Position numbers and translations under genes: made by a program
NCBI GenBank assembly: GCA_030425715.1
Contig: JAUIAA010000125.1
Coordinates: forward strand, 1 to 6,460
Length of the DNA stretch: 6,460 nt
Direction of reading: 5' to 3'
From: Bacteroidia bacterium
Lineage (GTDB): Bacteria > Bacteroidota > Bacteroidia > Flavobacteriales > Flavobacteriaceae
In this document: piece by piece, positions 1-6,460 of the stretch
Layout of the letters: the number at the start of each line of letters is the position of its first letter
How positions within the stretch are numbered: position 1 is the first letter of the stretch
The notes under the pieces: model-generated
The model's database searches: none
The model's input: only the letters and a program-made list of their open reading frames with translations
Told to the model about the DNA's origin: nothing

Positions 1-1097
1 TGTAAAATATCATCATCATTCGCATCACTTGTTATTTTTTTATAGAAAAACCGAATTGGAAAAATTGCATTGATAATTAAGAGATCTTGAAAAGATTTGG
101 TGATTTTTTTAGGCCTTTTAACCGATTTTTTCTCAAAATGATAGTGGGTTAACCAATATTCATTTAATTCTACATTTAAAAGTTTGTATATAATGTCTAC
201 CGTTTTTGCTTGCATTAGTTCTTGAAATAGGTTCTTACGAGAGGCAAATAATTTTGCCAACTGCGCTATTCTAACCGTTGGGAAATTAGTTGGTCGAAGC
301 CTAAAAAATTGAAACTGTTTGTTAAATAAAGAAGTTAATTTATATTTTTCTTTTACAAAATGATATTCTGCTTGTAAACCTTTATAATAATCGTTATCAA
401 TATCTTTTTCCAAAAATCCAGCTTGACCAAACAATAATGCCTCTAAACTAGAAGGCTTGCTCTGTAGTTTTCTAAAAACCTTATAATCAAATGAATTTGC
501 TAAGTTTAAGAAAGCCTCCTTATTAATTTTTAAGCCAAAATTCATTGCTAAAACTTTAAAGAATATAGCATCCCAATCTGATTTAGAATCCTTAAAATGT
601 TGTAAAATCAATTTAGATTTTTCTTCCAATCTTTCTAAATACAATCTTTCTAACCAATGGTCAATTGTGATTTTGGAAACTGTAGTTAACTGGTTTTCAC
701 AAGGAATCCAACTTGGTTTTTTATAAAATAAACTTCGGTATTGTTTAACAAGTGTAATGCTTATTAGCTGTTTTAATTCCAAAGTTGGAATTCTCTGTTT
801 AATTGGGTTATAAACTTTAGCATCATCTTCCCAAACTACATGTAAAATAACATTGTTGTAGTTTGAATCTTTGTCATGTTGGTGTGCATACCAATCTGAA
901 GACTTTATATGTAATTCTATATTACCAACCCAAAGTTGCTTGTCAATTTTTATTTTGGCGTTAAAAAAATCAGGACCAGAGTCTTTATTATGTCTTCCAA
1001 CATTAATAATTTGCAATTTTTGTCCTGTAGTAGAACATAAATCACCAACCGCAAAATATTTAAATTTCCATAGATAATGTAGAAAATCTTCTTGCAT
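1..1097 (-). CDS. DUF2851 family protein, C-terminus beyond the left edge
   Basis: I read this frame by hand: it starts at ATG 1097-1095 and stays open to the left edge, giving 365 codons. The beginning, MQEDFLHYLWKF, and the block GPDFFNAKI (about residues 41-49) followed by GNIELHIKSSDW (about 58-69) and NVILHVVW (about 82-89) match what I know of the DUF2851 family, common in Bacteroidota. A later block, RLRPTNFPTVRIAQLA, also fits. Family members are, from memory, a little over 400 residues, so roughly the last 50-70 are probably missing. No signal peptide or membrane helix is visible, so it is likely cytoplasmic. The function is unknown. The PD (42-43), E61-x-H63 and K65 arrangement loosely recalls the PD-(D/E)XK nuclease core, but that is only a hypothesis. 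The gene follows the SPFH terminator and has its own -7 box, so it is probably a separate unit. Family assignment is confident; function is not. Confidence 0.9.
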   Translation of the reverse strand, partial: MQEDFLHYLWKFKYFAVGDLCSTTGQKLQIINVGRHNKDSGPDFFNAKIKIDKQLWVGNIELHIKSSDWYAHQHDKDSNYNNVILHVVWEDDAKVYNPIKQRIPTLELKQLISITLVKQYRSLFYKKPSWIPCENQLTTVSKITIDHWLERLYLERLEEKSKLILQHFKDSKSDWDAIFFKVLAMNFGLKINKEAFLNLANSFDYKVFRKLQSKPSSLEALLFGQAGFLEKDIDNDYYKGLQAEYHFVKEKYKLTSLFNKQFQFFRLRPTNFPTVRIAQLAKLFASRKNLFQELMQAKTVDIIYKLLNVELNEYWLTHYHFEKKSVKRPKKITKSFQDLLIINAIFPIRFFYKKITSDANDDDIL

Positions 1098-1142
1098 CAA
1101 AGTTGAACTTTACCATTGATGAAAGCCAATAAAAAAAGTAAA

Positions 1143-1150
1143 CAAATTTA
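1143..1150 (-). promoter_or_regulatory. Putative -7 box (TAAATTTG) for the DUF2851 gene
   Basis: The minus strand reads TAAATTTG, an exact match to the Bacteroidota -7 consensus TAnnTTTG. It sits between the SPFH terminator and the DUF2851 start codon and would give a leader of roughly 40 nt. No TTG is found at the expected 17-20 nt upstream, so the -33 half is missing or degenerate. In such AT-rich DNA an 8-base match with two free positions can arise by chance, hence modest confidence. Confidence 0.4.
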
Positions 1151-1207
1151 TAAAAATACGAACCTGTTTTCTGGTTATTTTTGAAGATTGCAGTTGTTTT
1201 AAAACAA

Positions 1208-1232
1208 AAAATCCCGCTGTTAGCGGGATTTT
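1208..1232 (-). terminator. Intrinsic terminator after the SPFH gene
   Basis: A perfect 11-bp stem (1208-1218 paired with 1222-1232, core ATCCCGCT/AGCGGGAT) closes a 3-nt loop. It is the most GC-rich stretch in this gap. On the minus strand the stem is followed by a T-rich tract (TTTTGTTTT-like, 1209-1201). It lies about 20 bp past the SPFH stop codon. The plus-strand side has only a short T-run, so it acts mainly on the minus strand. Confidence 0.9.
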
Positions 1233-1251
1233 AATGGGTAAAATATTTTCT

Positions 1252-2082
1252 TTAATTGTTGCCCAAAATAATTGGAAGGCCTTCATCACCTCCACCAATC
1301 ACAATAACTTTTGTATTTGGCGATTGTGATAATTTTAGGGTAGCTTCAATACCCTTATCTTTTAAAATTTGGTTATTTAAAGAAGCACTTAATATTTTAT
1401 TAGCATCCGCTTTTCCCTGTGCTTCAATTCTTTGTTTTTCAGCTTCTTTTTTGGCTTTTTGTAATCTAAATTCATACTCTAAAGATTCTTGCTCTTGTCC
1501 TAATTTACGTTCAATTGCATCTTTAATAGCTGTTGGTAAGGTTACATCTCTTACCAAAATATCATTTAATTGTACATACTGGTTGTCAATTATTTTCTTA
1601 GTTTCATCAAATATTTCACTTTGAATAGCGTCTCTTTTTGACGAATAAATTTGCTCTGGTGTATATCTCCCTACCACACTTCTAGTAGCCGATCTCATTG
1701 CAGGTTTCAAAACTCTATCCAAATAATCTACACCTTTGGTTTGGTGTAAATTTCCAAGATTTTCTACTTGTGGCTTATACCAAGCGGTTGCCTCTAATTG
1801 TATATCCAATCCATTAGAAGATAATACCTTCATTTTTTCTGTAAGTTCTTGTTGTCTCACTTCGTAAACAATAACATTATTCCAAGGTGCTACAATATGA
1901 AAACCTTCGCCTAATGCTGGTTTATCTGTTACTACTCCACCATCAAATCTTTTCCATAACACTCCTGCTTCACCAGCGTTTATGGTAACTGTAGATTTAG
2001 AAATAAAAATAATTGCTAAAATTCCTAGAAAAATTAACGGCAATATTCCCTTTGGAAATTGCAATTGTGATTGTTGTGACAT
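1252..2082 (-). CDS. Membrane-anchored SPFH/prohibitin-family protein
   Basis: A complete 276-residue protein starting at ATG 2082 and ending with TAA at 1254-1252. A hydrophobic helix at about 11-29 follows a short polar N-terminus, as in prohibitins, and probably anchors the protein in the inner membrane. The SPFH (band 7/PHB) domain follows at about 31-205, opening with INAGEAGVLWKRFDGGV and including RYTPEQIYSSKRDAI near 139-153. A charged Lys/Glu/Gln-rich segment at about 190-228 is predicted to be coiled coil and would support oligomerisation. The C-terminus is a short hydrophobic tail with a glycine triplet (GGGDEGLPIIL). Family members form large ring or scaffold assemblies in membranes and often modulate proteases such as FtsH; that role is family knowledge, not visible here. 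It lies 39 bp after the vWA gene with no terminator between, so the two are probably co-transcribed. No Shine-Dalgarno is visible; the leader is A/T-rich, as is usual in Bacteroidota. Confidence 0.93.
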   Translation of the reverse strand: MSQQSQLQFPKGILPLIFLGILAIIFISKSTVTINAGEAGVLWKRFDGGVVTDKPALGEGFHIVAPWNNVIVYEVRQQELTEKMKVLSSNGLDIQLEATAWYKPQVENLGNLHQTKGVDYLDRVLKPAMRSATRSVVGRYTPEQIYSSKRDAIQSEIFDETKKIIDNQYVQLNDILVRDVTLPTAIKDAIERKLGQEQESLEYEFRLQKAKKEAEKQRIEAQGKADANKILSASLNNQILKDKGIEATLKLSQSPNTKVIVIGGGDEGLPIILGNN

Positions 2083-2121
2083 AAATATTTTGTTTTAAAT
2101 TATTAGTTAATAGAGCAAATG

Positions 2122-4134
2122 TTAAACCAAACCTCTATATTTTCTTATGAACCATTCTATGCTCAAAGATAGTGTAATTAAGGCTAAAAGCCACTTCCAA
2201 TCGATGAAAGATACAGATTGTTTTGTTTCTTTTTGAACCGTTTTATATTCTGAATTATTTATAAGACGATTGATTAAATTATCGATGGTACTTGGGTAGA
2301 AAACAGCTCCTTTAGAATGTAAAGCAAGTTGTTTTAAACCCTCTAAATTAGCCGTAAATTTTTCCTGTTCAACAGCATAATTGGCTACTGCAAATTTCCC
2401 TTCAAAAAGTGTTCTAGATTTTTTATCAATTATTCTAAACTCATAGTCGCCTGGTTTTAAATTAATTAAATTAGCCTCGAAATTTAAATTGCCTAATTGA
2501 AAAGGGATTTTTTTACCATCATTGTTTAGTATTAAATTTAGTTGGGCATTTTTATCAAAATTAAAATTGGCATCGTAAGGCTTAGCCTTAATTATTACCT
2601 CATCATTAATGTAATTTATGGGGTTAAATGCAACTTCTATTTTTCTTTTACCTTTAACAATCGTTAAATATTGCAACAATTGATTTATAAAAGTATCAAA
2701 TTTTAAAAATGAATTTTGTTGTGTAAATGCAGCCATTCGCCACCTCCAAATATGTTCTCCAAAAAGTGCAACTCCTCTCCTATTATCCTGTTTAAATGTG
2801 GCTATAACAGGATTTTTAGTTTCCATTCCTTCCATAATTTGATTCGCAATTACATCGTTTTCTACCTTAAATTGAATAGATCCAAAATAATCTTCAATGG
2901 GAGGAAATTTTTCAAAATCAATATCTTCCACTGCAAACGCAGAAAAATCTGTTGCAAGCTTTGCTAGATAATTTTCTTGTTGCTGTAATACATTTTTATG
3001 GAAATAATTTTGTGCAGAGTTTAAAAAGCTCCAATTGGTATTCATACCAGTAATGATAAACAAACTCTGCTCAGAATTTTTAAGTGCTGTAAATATTTTT
3101 TGAAATTTTGAATTTGGTTGGTACAAAATGAGTACATCACTCTTTTCAAAATCGTAATCAAATTTATCTACTTTAACCAAATTTACTTTTCGTTGTTTAT
3201 TAGATTCAATACTTTTTTTAAGTGCCCCAATATCTGGGTGTAGTACATCATAAATTAAAGTAATTTCGGACTGCTCATTGATTACATCCACATAAAAGTT
3301 TTTACGGTTATTTACGGTATTCTTTTCTGTGGGTAAGGGAGAAATTACCGCCTCAAAAACCTGTTTACCAACTGCTTTGGCAGTTAAATAGAAGTTTATT
3401 TTTTCAAACCTTTTATTGGAAGAAAAAGAAACTTTCTTTTTAAATAGTATTTCTTGCTTGTTTTTCACTATAAAATCTAGATTGTATTTTTTTTCTCCAG
3501 AATAGTTTAAAACAACCTCTACAGGGAATTGATTGTTTAAAAAGGAATAAGAATTTACATTAATTTGGGCAATACTTACATCTTCATACTTTGTTGTATC
3601 TCCAATTACAATTGGAAATATTTGTTGTTTGGAATTGATATATGTGTAATTTTTACCTAAGGTTTGGTTGCCATCGCTTAGAATAACTATTGGAGATTTA
3701 ATCGATTTTGACAGTACATTCAAATCGGCTACAGCCTCATTAATATTGGTTTGATTTTCGTTAAAATATAGGCTGTCTAAATGAGATAATTTTTCTCCAA
3801 ATGTAAATTGTTTGATTTCAAACTTATCTTTTAGGTATGTATTGGTTGTAAATTGATTAACGATTTGTTTAACCGTATTTTCTTGTTGTAAGTGTTGTAT
3901 GGAAGATGAATTGTCTATGGCCAAAAAAAGCATGGGTTTCACCTTTTCCAGACGTGTTTTTTCTAGACTTGGGTTGATTAATAAAAGCAGCAAACAAAAA
4001 ATAGAGAGCAACCGCAAAAAACCCAATATAAAATTGGTTTTACTAATTTTTTGCTTCCAAAAATATTGGTAGTATACCAAGCCCAATGCTGCTAAAAAAG
4101 CAATGGAGATATAAAAAATAGTGGTATAATTCAT
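2122..4134 (-). CDS. vWA-domain membrane protein of unknown function
   Basis: A 670-residue protein when started at ATG 4134. An in-frame TTG at 4155 would add seven residues, but that TTG forms part of the predicted -7 promoter box, and an AAAAGGA motif sits 11 nt before the ATG, so I prefer the ATG. Two N-terminal helices (about 5-23 and 35-54) precede a vWA-like domain at about 67-185. All five expected MIDAS metal ligands appear present: D74-x-S76-x-S78, T129 and D154 (in LSDG). A long region of beta-rich, Ig-like character and a domain resembling the glutamine-amidotransferase-like fold of BatA-type proteins follow; this part is inferred only from general architecture. The protein ends with a helix at about 643-661 and a basic tail, RKYRGLV. 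The topology suggests that the bulk faces the periplasm, or the cytoplasm, depending on helix orientation, which I cannot settle. It resembles BatA/BatB-type aerotolerance proteins only distantly. It is the first gene of a unit with the SPFH gene. Confidence 0.85.
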   Translation of the reverse strand: MNYTTIFYISIAFLAALGLVYYQYFWKQKISKTNFILGFLRLLSIFCLLLLLINPSLEKTRLEKVKPMLFLAIDNSSSIQHLQQENTVKQIVNQFTTNTYLKDKFEIKQFTFGEKLSHLDSLYFNENQTNINEAVADLNVLSKSIKSPIVILSDGNQTLGKNYTYINSKQQIFPIVIGDTTKYEDVSIAQINVNSYSFLNNQFPVEVVLNYSGEKKYNLDFIVKNKQEILFKKKVSFSSNKRFEKINFYLTAKAVGKQVFEAVISPLPTEKNTVNNRKNFYVDVINEQSEITLIYDVLHPDIGALKKSIESNKQRKVNLVKVDKFDYDFEKSDVLILYQPNSKFQKIFTALKNSEQSLFIITGMNTNWSFLNSAQNYFHKNVLQQQENYLAKLATDFSAFAVEDIDFEKFPPIEDYFGSIQFKVENDVIANQIMEGMETKNPVIATFKQDNRRGVALFGEHIWRWRMAAFTQQNSFLKFDTFINQLLQYLTIVKGKRKIEVAFNPINYINDEVIIKAKPYDANFNFDKNAQLNLILNNDGKKIPFQLGNLNFEANLINLKPGDYEFRIIDKKSRTLFEGKFAVANYAVEQEKFTANLEGLKQLALHSKGAVFYPSTIDNLINRLINNSEYKTVQKETKQSVSFIDWKWLLALITLSLSIEWFIRKYRGLV

Positions 4135-4145
4135 GCGTTTGGTAT

Positions 4146-4152
4146 TCCTTTT
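4146..4152 (-). promoter_or_regulatory. Possible ribosome binding site for the vWA gene
   Basis: The minus strand reads AAAAGGA, ending 11 nt before ATG 4134. It is the only Shine-Dalgarno-like motif near a start in this window and supports ATG 4134 over the in-frame TTG at 4155. With the predicted promoter at 4153-4181, transcription would begin around 4149, leaving only the AGGA core at the very 5' end of a leader of about 15 nt, so its real contribution is uncertain. Confidence 0.45.
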
Positions 4153-4181
4153 CAAATATAAGCAACGTCAATGGATATCAA
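4153..4181 (-). promoter_or_regulatory. Bacteroidota-type promoter for the vWA-SPFH unit
   Basis: The minus strand carries TTG (4181-4179), an 18-nt spacer, and TATATTTG (4160-4153). This matches the flavobacterial housekeeping promoter consensus TTG-N17-20-TAnnTTTG at both elements and in spacing. It lies directly between the fabG terminator and the vWA start codon. The predicted start site, about 4 nt past the -7 box, gives a leader of about 15 nt. It is the best promoter match in the window. Confidence 0.75.
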
Positions 4182-4186
4182 CAAAA

Positions 4187-4212
4187 AAGCAAACCTGAAA
4201 TTAGATTTGCTT
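4187..4212 (-). terminator. Intrinsic terminator after fabG
   Basis: A 7-bp stem (AAGCAAA 4187-4193 with TTTGCTT 4206-4212), then a one-base mismatch, two more pairs (4195-4196 with 4203-4204) and a 6-nt loop. On the minus strand the stem runs straight into six T residues (4188-4183). It begins about 22 bp after the fabG stop codon. The stem is AT-rich and therefore weaker than the other two terminators, so some readthrough into the vWA gene is possible. Confidence 0.7.
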
Positions 4213-4234
4213 AAGTTATTTAGTTGCAATTTGA

Positions 4235-4981
4235 TTAAGTTAGCATTCCTCCATCTACTTGTAGAGTTTGCCCGGTAATATAAGACGACATATCTGAAGC
4301 CAAAAATATACAAGCATTTGCAATATCTAGGGTGGATCCGCCTCTTTTTAATGGAATAGAGGTTCGCCATTCATTTACCGTTTTTTCATCTAATTTAGCA
4401 GTCATTTCTGTTTCAATAAAGCCGGGGGCTATAGCATTACAACGAATGTTTCTAGAACCCAATTCTAATGCAACCGATTTTGTAAAACCAAGAATTCCTG
4501 CTTTAGATGCCGCATAATTAGTTTGACCTGCATTACCTTTAACTCCAACTACAGAACTCATATTAATAATTGAGCCTCCTTTTTGTTTAATCATTGGCCG
4601 GATTACCGCTTTTGTTAAATTGAAAACCGATTTTAGATTCACTTCTACTACTTTATCAAAATCTTCTTCAGAAATTCTCAATAACAGGTTGTCTCTAGTG
4701 ATTCCAGCATTATTAATTAGTATGTCAATAGATCCAAAATCTTCTAAAGTTTGTTTTGCCAAATCTTGGGCTGCATCAAAATTTGCGGCATTCGACTGGT
4801 ATCCTTTTGCTTTTACTCCAAAGCTTTCTAGTTCACTTTCTAAAGCTTTCGCTGCTTCCGCAGAAGCGTTATACGTAAAAGCAACATTTGCTCCTTGTTT
4901 TGCAAACTCCATAGCAATTCCTTTACCAATTCCTCTAGAAGCTCCTGTAATTAAAGCATTTTTATTTTCTAATAATTTCAT
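4235..4981 (-). CDS. fabG: 3-oxoacyl-[acyl-carrier-protein] reductase (FabG)
   Basis: A complete 248-residue classical short-chain dehydrogenase/reductase, the normal length for FabG. It reduces 3-oxoacyl-ACP to 3-hydroxyacyl-ACP with NADPH, the first reductive step of each fatty-acid elongation cycle, in the cytoplasm. The Rossmann cofactor motif TGASRGIG is at 12-19, NNAG at 90-93, and the catalytic tetrad is N115, S143, Y156 and K160 (YAASK). The APGFIETEM block at 185-193 and the C-terminal GQTLQVDGGM at 237-246 are typical of FabG rather than of other SDRs. R16 in the glycine motif fits NADP(H) preference. It is not next to other fab or acp genes here, and it has its own -7 box and terminator, so it is likely a single-gene unit. 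No residue known to be essential is missing. Another SDR specificity is possible because the family is large, but FabG is the best fit. Confidence 0.93.
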   Translation of the reverse strand: MKLLENKNALITGASRGIGKGIAMEFAKQGANVAFTYNASAEAAKALESELESFGVKAKGYQSNAANFDAAQDLAKQTLEDFGSIDILINNAGITRDNLLLRISEEDFDKVVEVNLKSVFNLTKAVIRPMIKQKGGSIINMSSVVGVKGNAGQTNYAASKAGILGFTKSVALELGSRNIRCNAIAPGFIETEMTAKLDEKTVNEWRTSIPLKRGGSTLDIANACIFLASDMSSYITGQTLQVDGGMLT

Positions 4982-5008
4982 TATAAATCTATTTTATCAA
5001 AAGAGTTT

Positions 5009-5016
5009 CAAAGATA
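5009..5016 (-). promoter_or_regulatory. Putative -7 box (TATCTTTG) for fabG
   Basis: The minus strand reads TATCTTTG, an exact TAnnTTTG match, about 27 nt before the fabG ATG, giving a predicted leader of about 23 nt. It lies downstream of the M16 peptidase terminator, where a new promoter is expected. I find no TTG at the right distance upstream, so only the -7 half is supported. Confidence 0.5.
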
Positions 5017-5051
5017 CTAAAAATGTATACTTAATTTTATTATCCATAAAA

Positions 5052-5088
5052 AAAGAAGTCTCTTGATTGAGGCTCAAAAGACTTCTTT
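5052..5088 (-). terminator. Intrinsic terminator after the M16 peptidase gene
   Basis: A 10-bp stem (AAAGAAGTCT 5052-5061 with AGACTTCTTT 5079-5088), one mismatch, four more pairs (5063-5066 with 5074-5077) and a 7-nt loop. On the minus strand the descending arm runs into a tract of seven T residues (5054-5048). It begins about 20 bp past the stop codon. On the plus strand the stem is followed by only three T residues, so the minus strand is the working direction. Confidence 0.88.
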
Positions 5089-5107
5089 AATATTCTATCC
5101 ATTTTTA

Positions 5108-6460
5108 TTATTGTTTTACTTCAACATTTTTGTAATTGAATAAATAATCAATATCTAATTCCTTCACATTTCCAAGCTTTTTTAAAGCTTCCATTTTCAA
5201 ATCATCTTTCTTGCCAATTACAGAAACCGTATACTCCCCTCCTTTAATTTTATCGTTAAAAAAAGTTTTTAAATCAGCCATATTCATTTTTTCAATTTCT
5301 GCATACATTTCTTTACGAATGTCGTGGTCTATACCTCTTTTTTGTAAATCCTCATAATTCCAAAATATATTAGACTTGGTAATTCTTTGTGATGCAATAC
5401 TTTTTAAAGCCGCTTTCTTGGCCGCTTCAAATTGTTTTTCTGCCTCTGGCATATCGTTCATCAACTCTAACATGGCATCTACCGCTTGTGGTAATTTATT
5501 GGCCTGAGTACCAATATAAGCCAATACATAATCAGGATTATTTTTTTTAGAAGCTAAGCGATAAATAGCTGCCGCAGAATAAGCTAAAGATTTTGATTCT
5601 CTAATTTCTTGAAATACTATAGAAGATAACCCACTACCAAAATAACTATTGAATACATTGGCGTAGGCCATATCTTTCGAATCAAAATTTTCCCCTTTAG
5701 ATAACAGTAACATCTCGGCTTGTACCATGTTGTAGTTTACAAAATTTACCGTATTTCCGGTGGCAACTTCTTTAAACTCTGTAGCAGCAGGATAATCTTT
5801 TAACGCCGCAGGTAATTGGTGAGAATTATCTAATGCAGCTATTGCTCCATCTACATCTTTACCGTAATAAAAAATACGCTGCTTATAGCCTTTTAAGTCT
5901 TTGATGATTTGTACCAACTCTTCTGGGTTCATTTTCATTAATTCATCTGCACTATAAATATTTCTTAACGGAGAATTCTCGCCATATTTTGCATAAGATT
6001 GTAAACCAGTAAATAAAATATTTCTTTTTTGTGTTTTACCATCCTGTCTAGATTTTAATATGGTAGCTACATATTTTTCATAAGTTTCTTGATCTGCAAC
6101 TACATGATCTAGTAAATTTTCTAGTAATTCTAAACCTTTTAGTAAATTTTCGTTTAAACCAGATAACGAAATATAAGATTTATCTCTATTTGCACTTACC
6201 GAATAGCTTACTCCTAATTTATAAAATTCCTTTTTCACCTCTTCTGGCGAAAGTTTATCGGTACCCAAATAATCTAAATACCCCATGGCTAATGTTAACT
6301 TTTTATTGTTATCACTACCCATATCAAATAGAATATTAAGATTAAATAAATCATTTGTTTTATTGGCTATTGAAGCCACTTCTACGCCGTTTTTTAAATT
6401 AGATTTTTGAATCTCTTTATTATAATCTACAAACAGTGGCTGTATGTCACCTACTTTTTC
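5108..6460 (-). CDS. M16 (insulinase/pitrilysin) peptidase, C-terminal part; N-terminus beyond the right edge
   Basis: The frame is open from the right edge to TAA at 5110-5108, giving 450 visible residues. I extend it past an in-frame GTG at 6379 because the upstream codons continue without a stop and read as ordinary M16 sequence (KSNLKNGVEVASI, the usual first strand of an M16 repeat). The visible part is the C-terminal half of a two-half clamshell peptidase. Where an active half would carry HxxEH, this reads GYLDYLGT (about 60-67), so the half is non-catalytic. It keeps the substrate-binding Arg/Tyr pair in FQEIRESKSLAY (R287, Y294 of the visible part) after the YFGSGLSS motif. In the family, the zinc-binding HxxEH lies in the N-terminal half, here presumably outside the window. 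Such proteins degrade or process peptides and are usually exported in Bacteroidota, but any signal peptide would be out of view. It ends in its own terminator, so it is not co-transcribed with fabG. Confidence 0.9.
   Translation of the reverse strand, partial: EKVGDIQPLFVDYNKEIQKSNLKNGVEVASIANKTNDLFNLNILFDMGSDNNKKLTLAMGYLDYLGTDKLSPEEVKKEFYKLGVSYSVSANRDKSYISLSGLNENLLKGLELLENLLDHVVADQETYEKYVATILKSRQDGKTQKRNILFTGLQSYAKYGENSPLRNIYSADELMKMNPEELVQIIKDLKGYKQRIFYYGKDVDGAIAALDNSHQLPAALKDYPAATEFKEVATGNTVNFVNYNMVQAEMLLLSKGENFDSKDMAYANVFNSYFGSGLSSIVFQEIRESKSLAYSAAAIYRLASKKNNPDYVLAYIGTQANKLPQAVDAMLELMNDMPEAEKQFEAAKKAALKSIASQRITKSNIFWNYEDLQKRGIDHDIRKEMYAEIEKMNMADLKTFFNDKIKGGEYTVSVIGKKDDLKMEALKKLGNVKELDIDYLFNYKNVEVKQ

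Noticed and set aside
871..1077. Plus-strand open frame of 68 codons near the left side
   Set aside because: Antisense to the conserved N-terminal blocks of the DUF2851 protein; no recognisable features.
1110..1298. Minus-strand open frame of 62 codons in the gap after the SPFH gene
   Set aside because: It overlaps the SPFH C-terminus in another frame, runs through the terminator stem, and its product resembles no family I know.
1256..1624. Plus-strand open frame of 122 codons inside the SPFH gene
   Set aside because: Antisense to a well-supported conserved gene; the product is Ser/Cys/Phe-rich in the way typical of a reverse-complement shadow.
2083..2121. TTAA-containing imperfect palindrome between the vWA and SPFH genes as a terminator
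   Set aside because: It is short, lacks G/C pairs and has no following T-tract of note; ordinary AT-rich spacer is the simpler reading.
4135..4155. In-frame TTG start at 4155 for the vWA gene
   Set aside because: The TTG is part of the predicted -7 box, and the added residues (KRNTKR) are encoded by what looks like the ribosome binding site and leader.
4152..4370. Minus-strand open frame of 72 codons at the end of fabG
   Set aside because: Lies in another frame over the fabG C-terminus and runs over its terminator and the next promoter.
4620..5066. Plus-strand open frame of 148 codons across fabG
   Set aside because: Antisense to the conserved FabG coding region, including its cofactor motif, and it runs into the M16 terminator hairpin at its end; no recognisable domain.
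6377..6379. GTG at 6379 as the start of the M16 gene
   Set aside because: The same frame stays open to the right edge with plausible M16 sequence, and the GTG falls within the first strand of the repeat.

Overview
The window is AT-rich and gene-dense. It looks like chromosomal core DNA of a Bacteroidota species, most likely a member of the Flavobacteriaceae. Three things point there: the protein families (a DUF2851 protein, a vWA membrane protein ending in a C-terminal helix, and a long two-half M16 peptidase), the near absence of strong Shine-Dalgarno sequences, and three matches to the Bacteroidota -7 promoter element TAnnTTTG in the gaps between genes. All five genes lie on the minus strand, so transcription runs from high to low coordinates.

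Layout in transcription order: (1) 6460-5108, the C-terminal 450 residues of an M16 (insulinase/pitrilysin-type) peptidase, cut by the window edge and followed by a clear intrinsic terminator (5052-5088). (2) 4981-4235, a complete 3-oxoacyl-ACP reductase (fabG) with its own -7 box and a terminator (4187-4212). (3) 4134-2122, a 670-residue three-helix membrane protein with a vWA domain and an apparently intact MIDAS site, driven by a good TTG-N18-TATATTTG promoter. (4) 2082-1252, a membrane-anchored SPFH/prohibitin-family protein 39 bp downstream of the vWA gene, with no terminator between them and a strong one after it (1208-1232). (5) 1097-1, the N-terminal 365 residues of a DUF2851 protein, running off the left edge.

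The terminators and promoters divide the window into four transcription units. M16 peptidase and fabG each end in their own terminator. The vWA and SPFH genes appear to form a two-gene operon. DUF2851 starts a new unit. fabG supplies the first reductive step of fatty-acid elongation. The vWA-SPFH pair is probably an inner-membrane module whose function is unknown. DUF2851 is a conserved family of unknown function.

I see no mobile element, CRISPR array, tRNA or rRNA, and no gap longer than 154 bp. This is an ordinary core region. The most interesting points are the uncharacterised vWA/SPFH unit and a possible PD-(D/E)XK-like signature in the DUF2851 protein.
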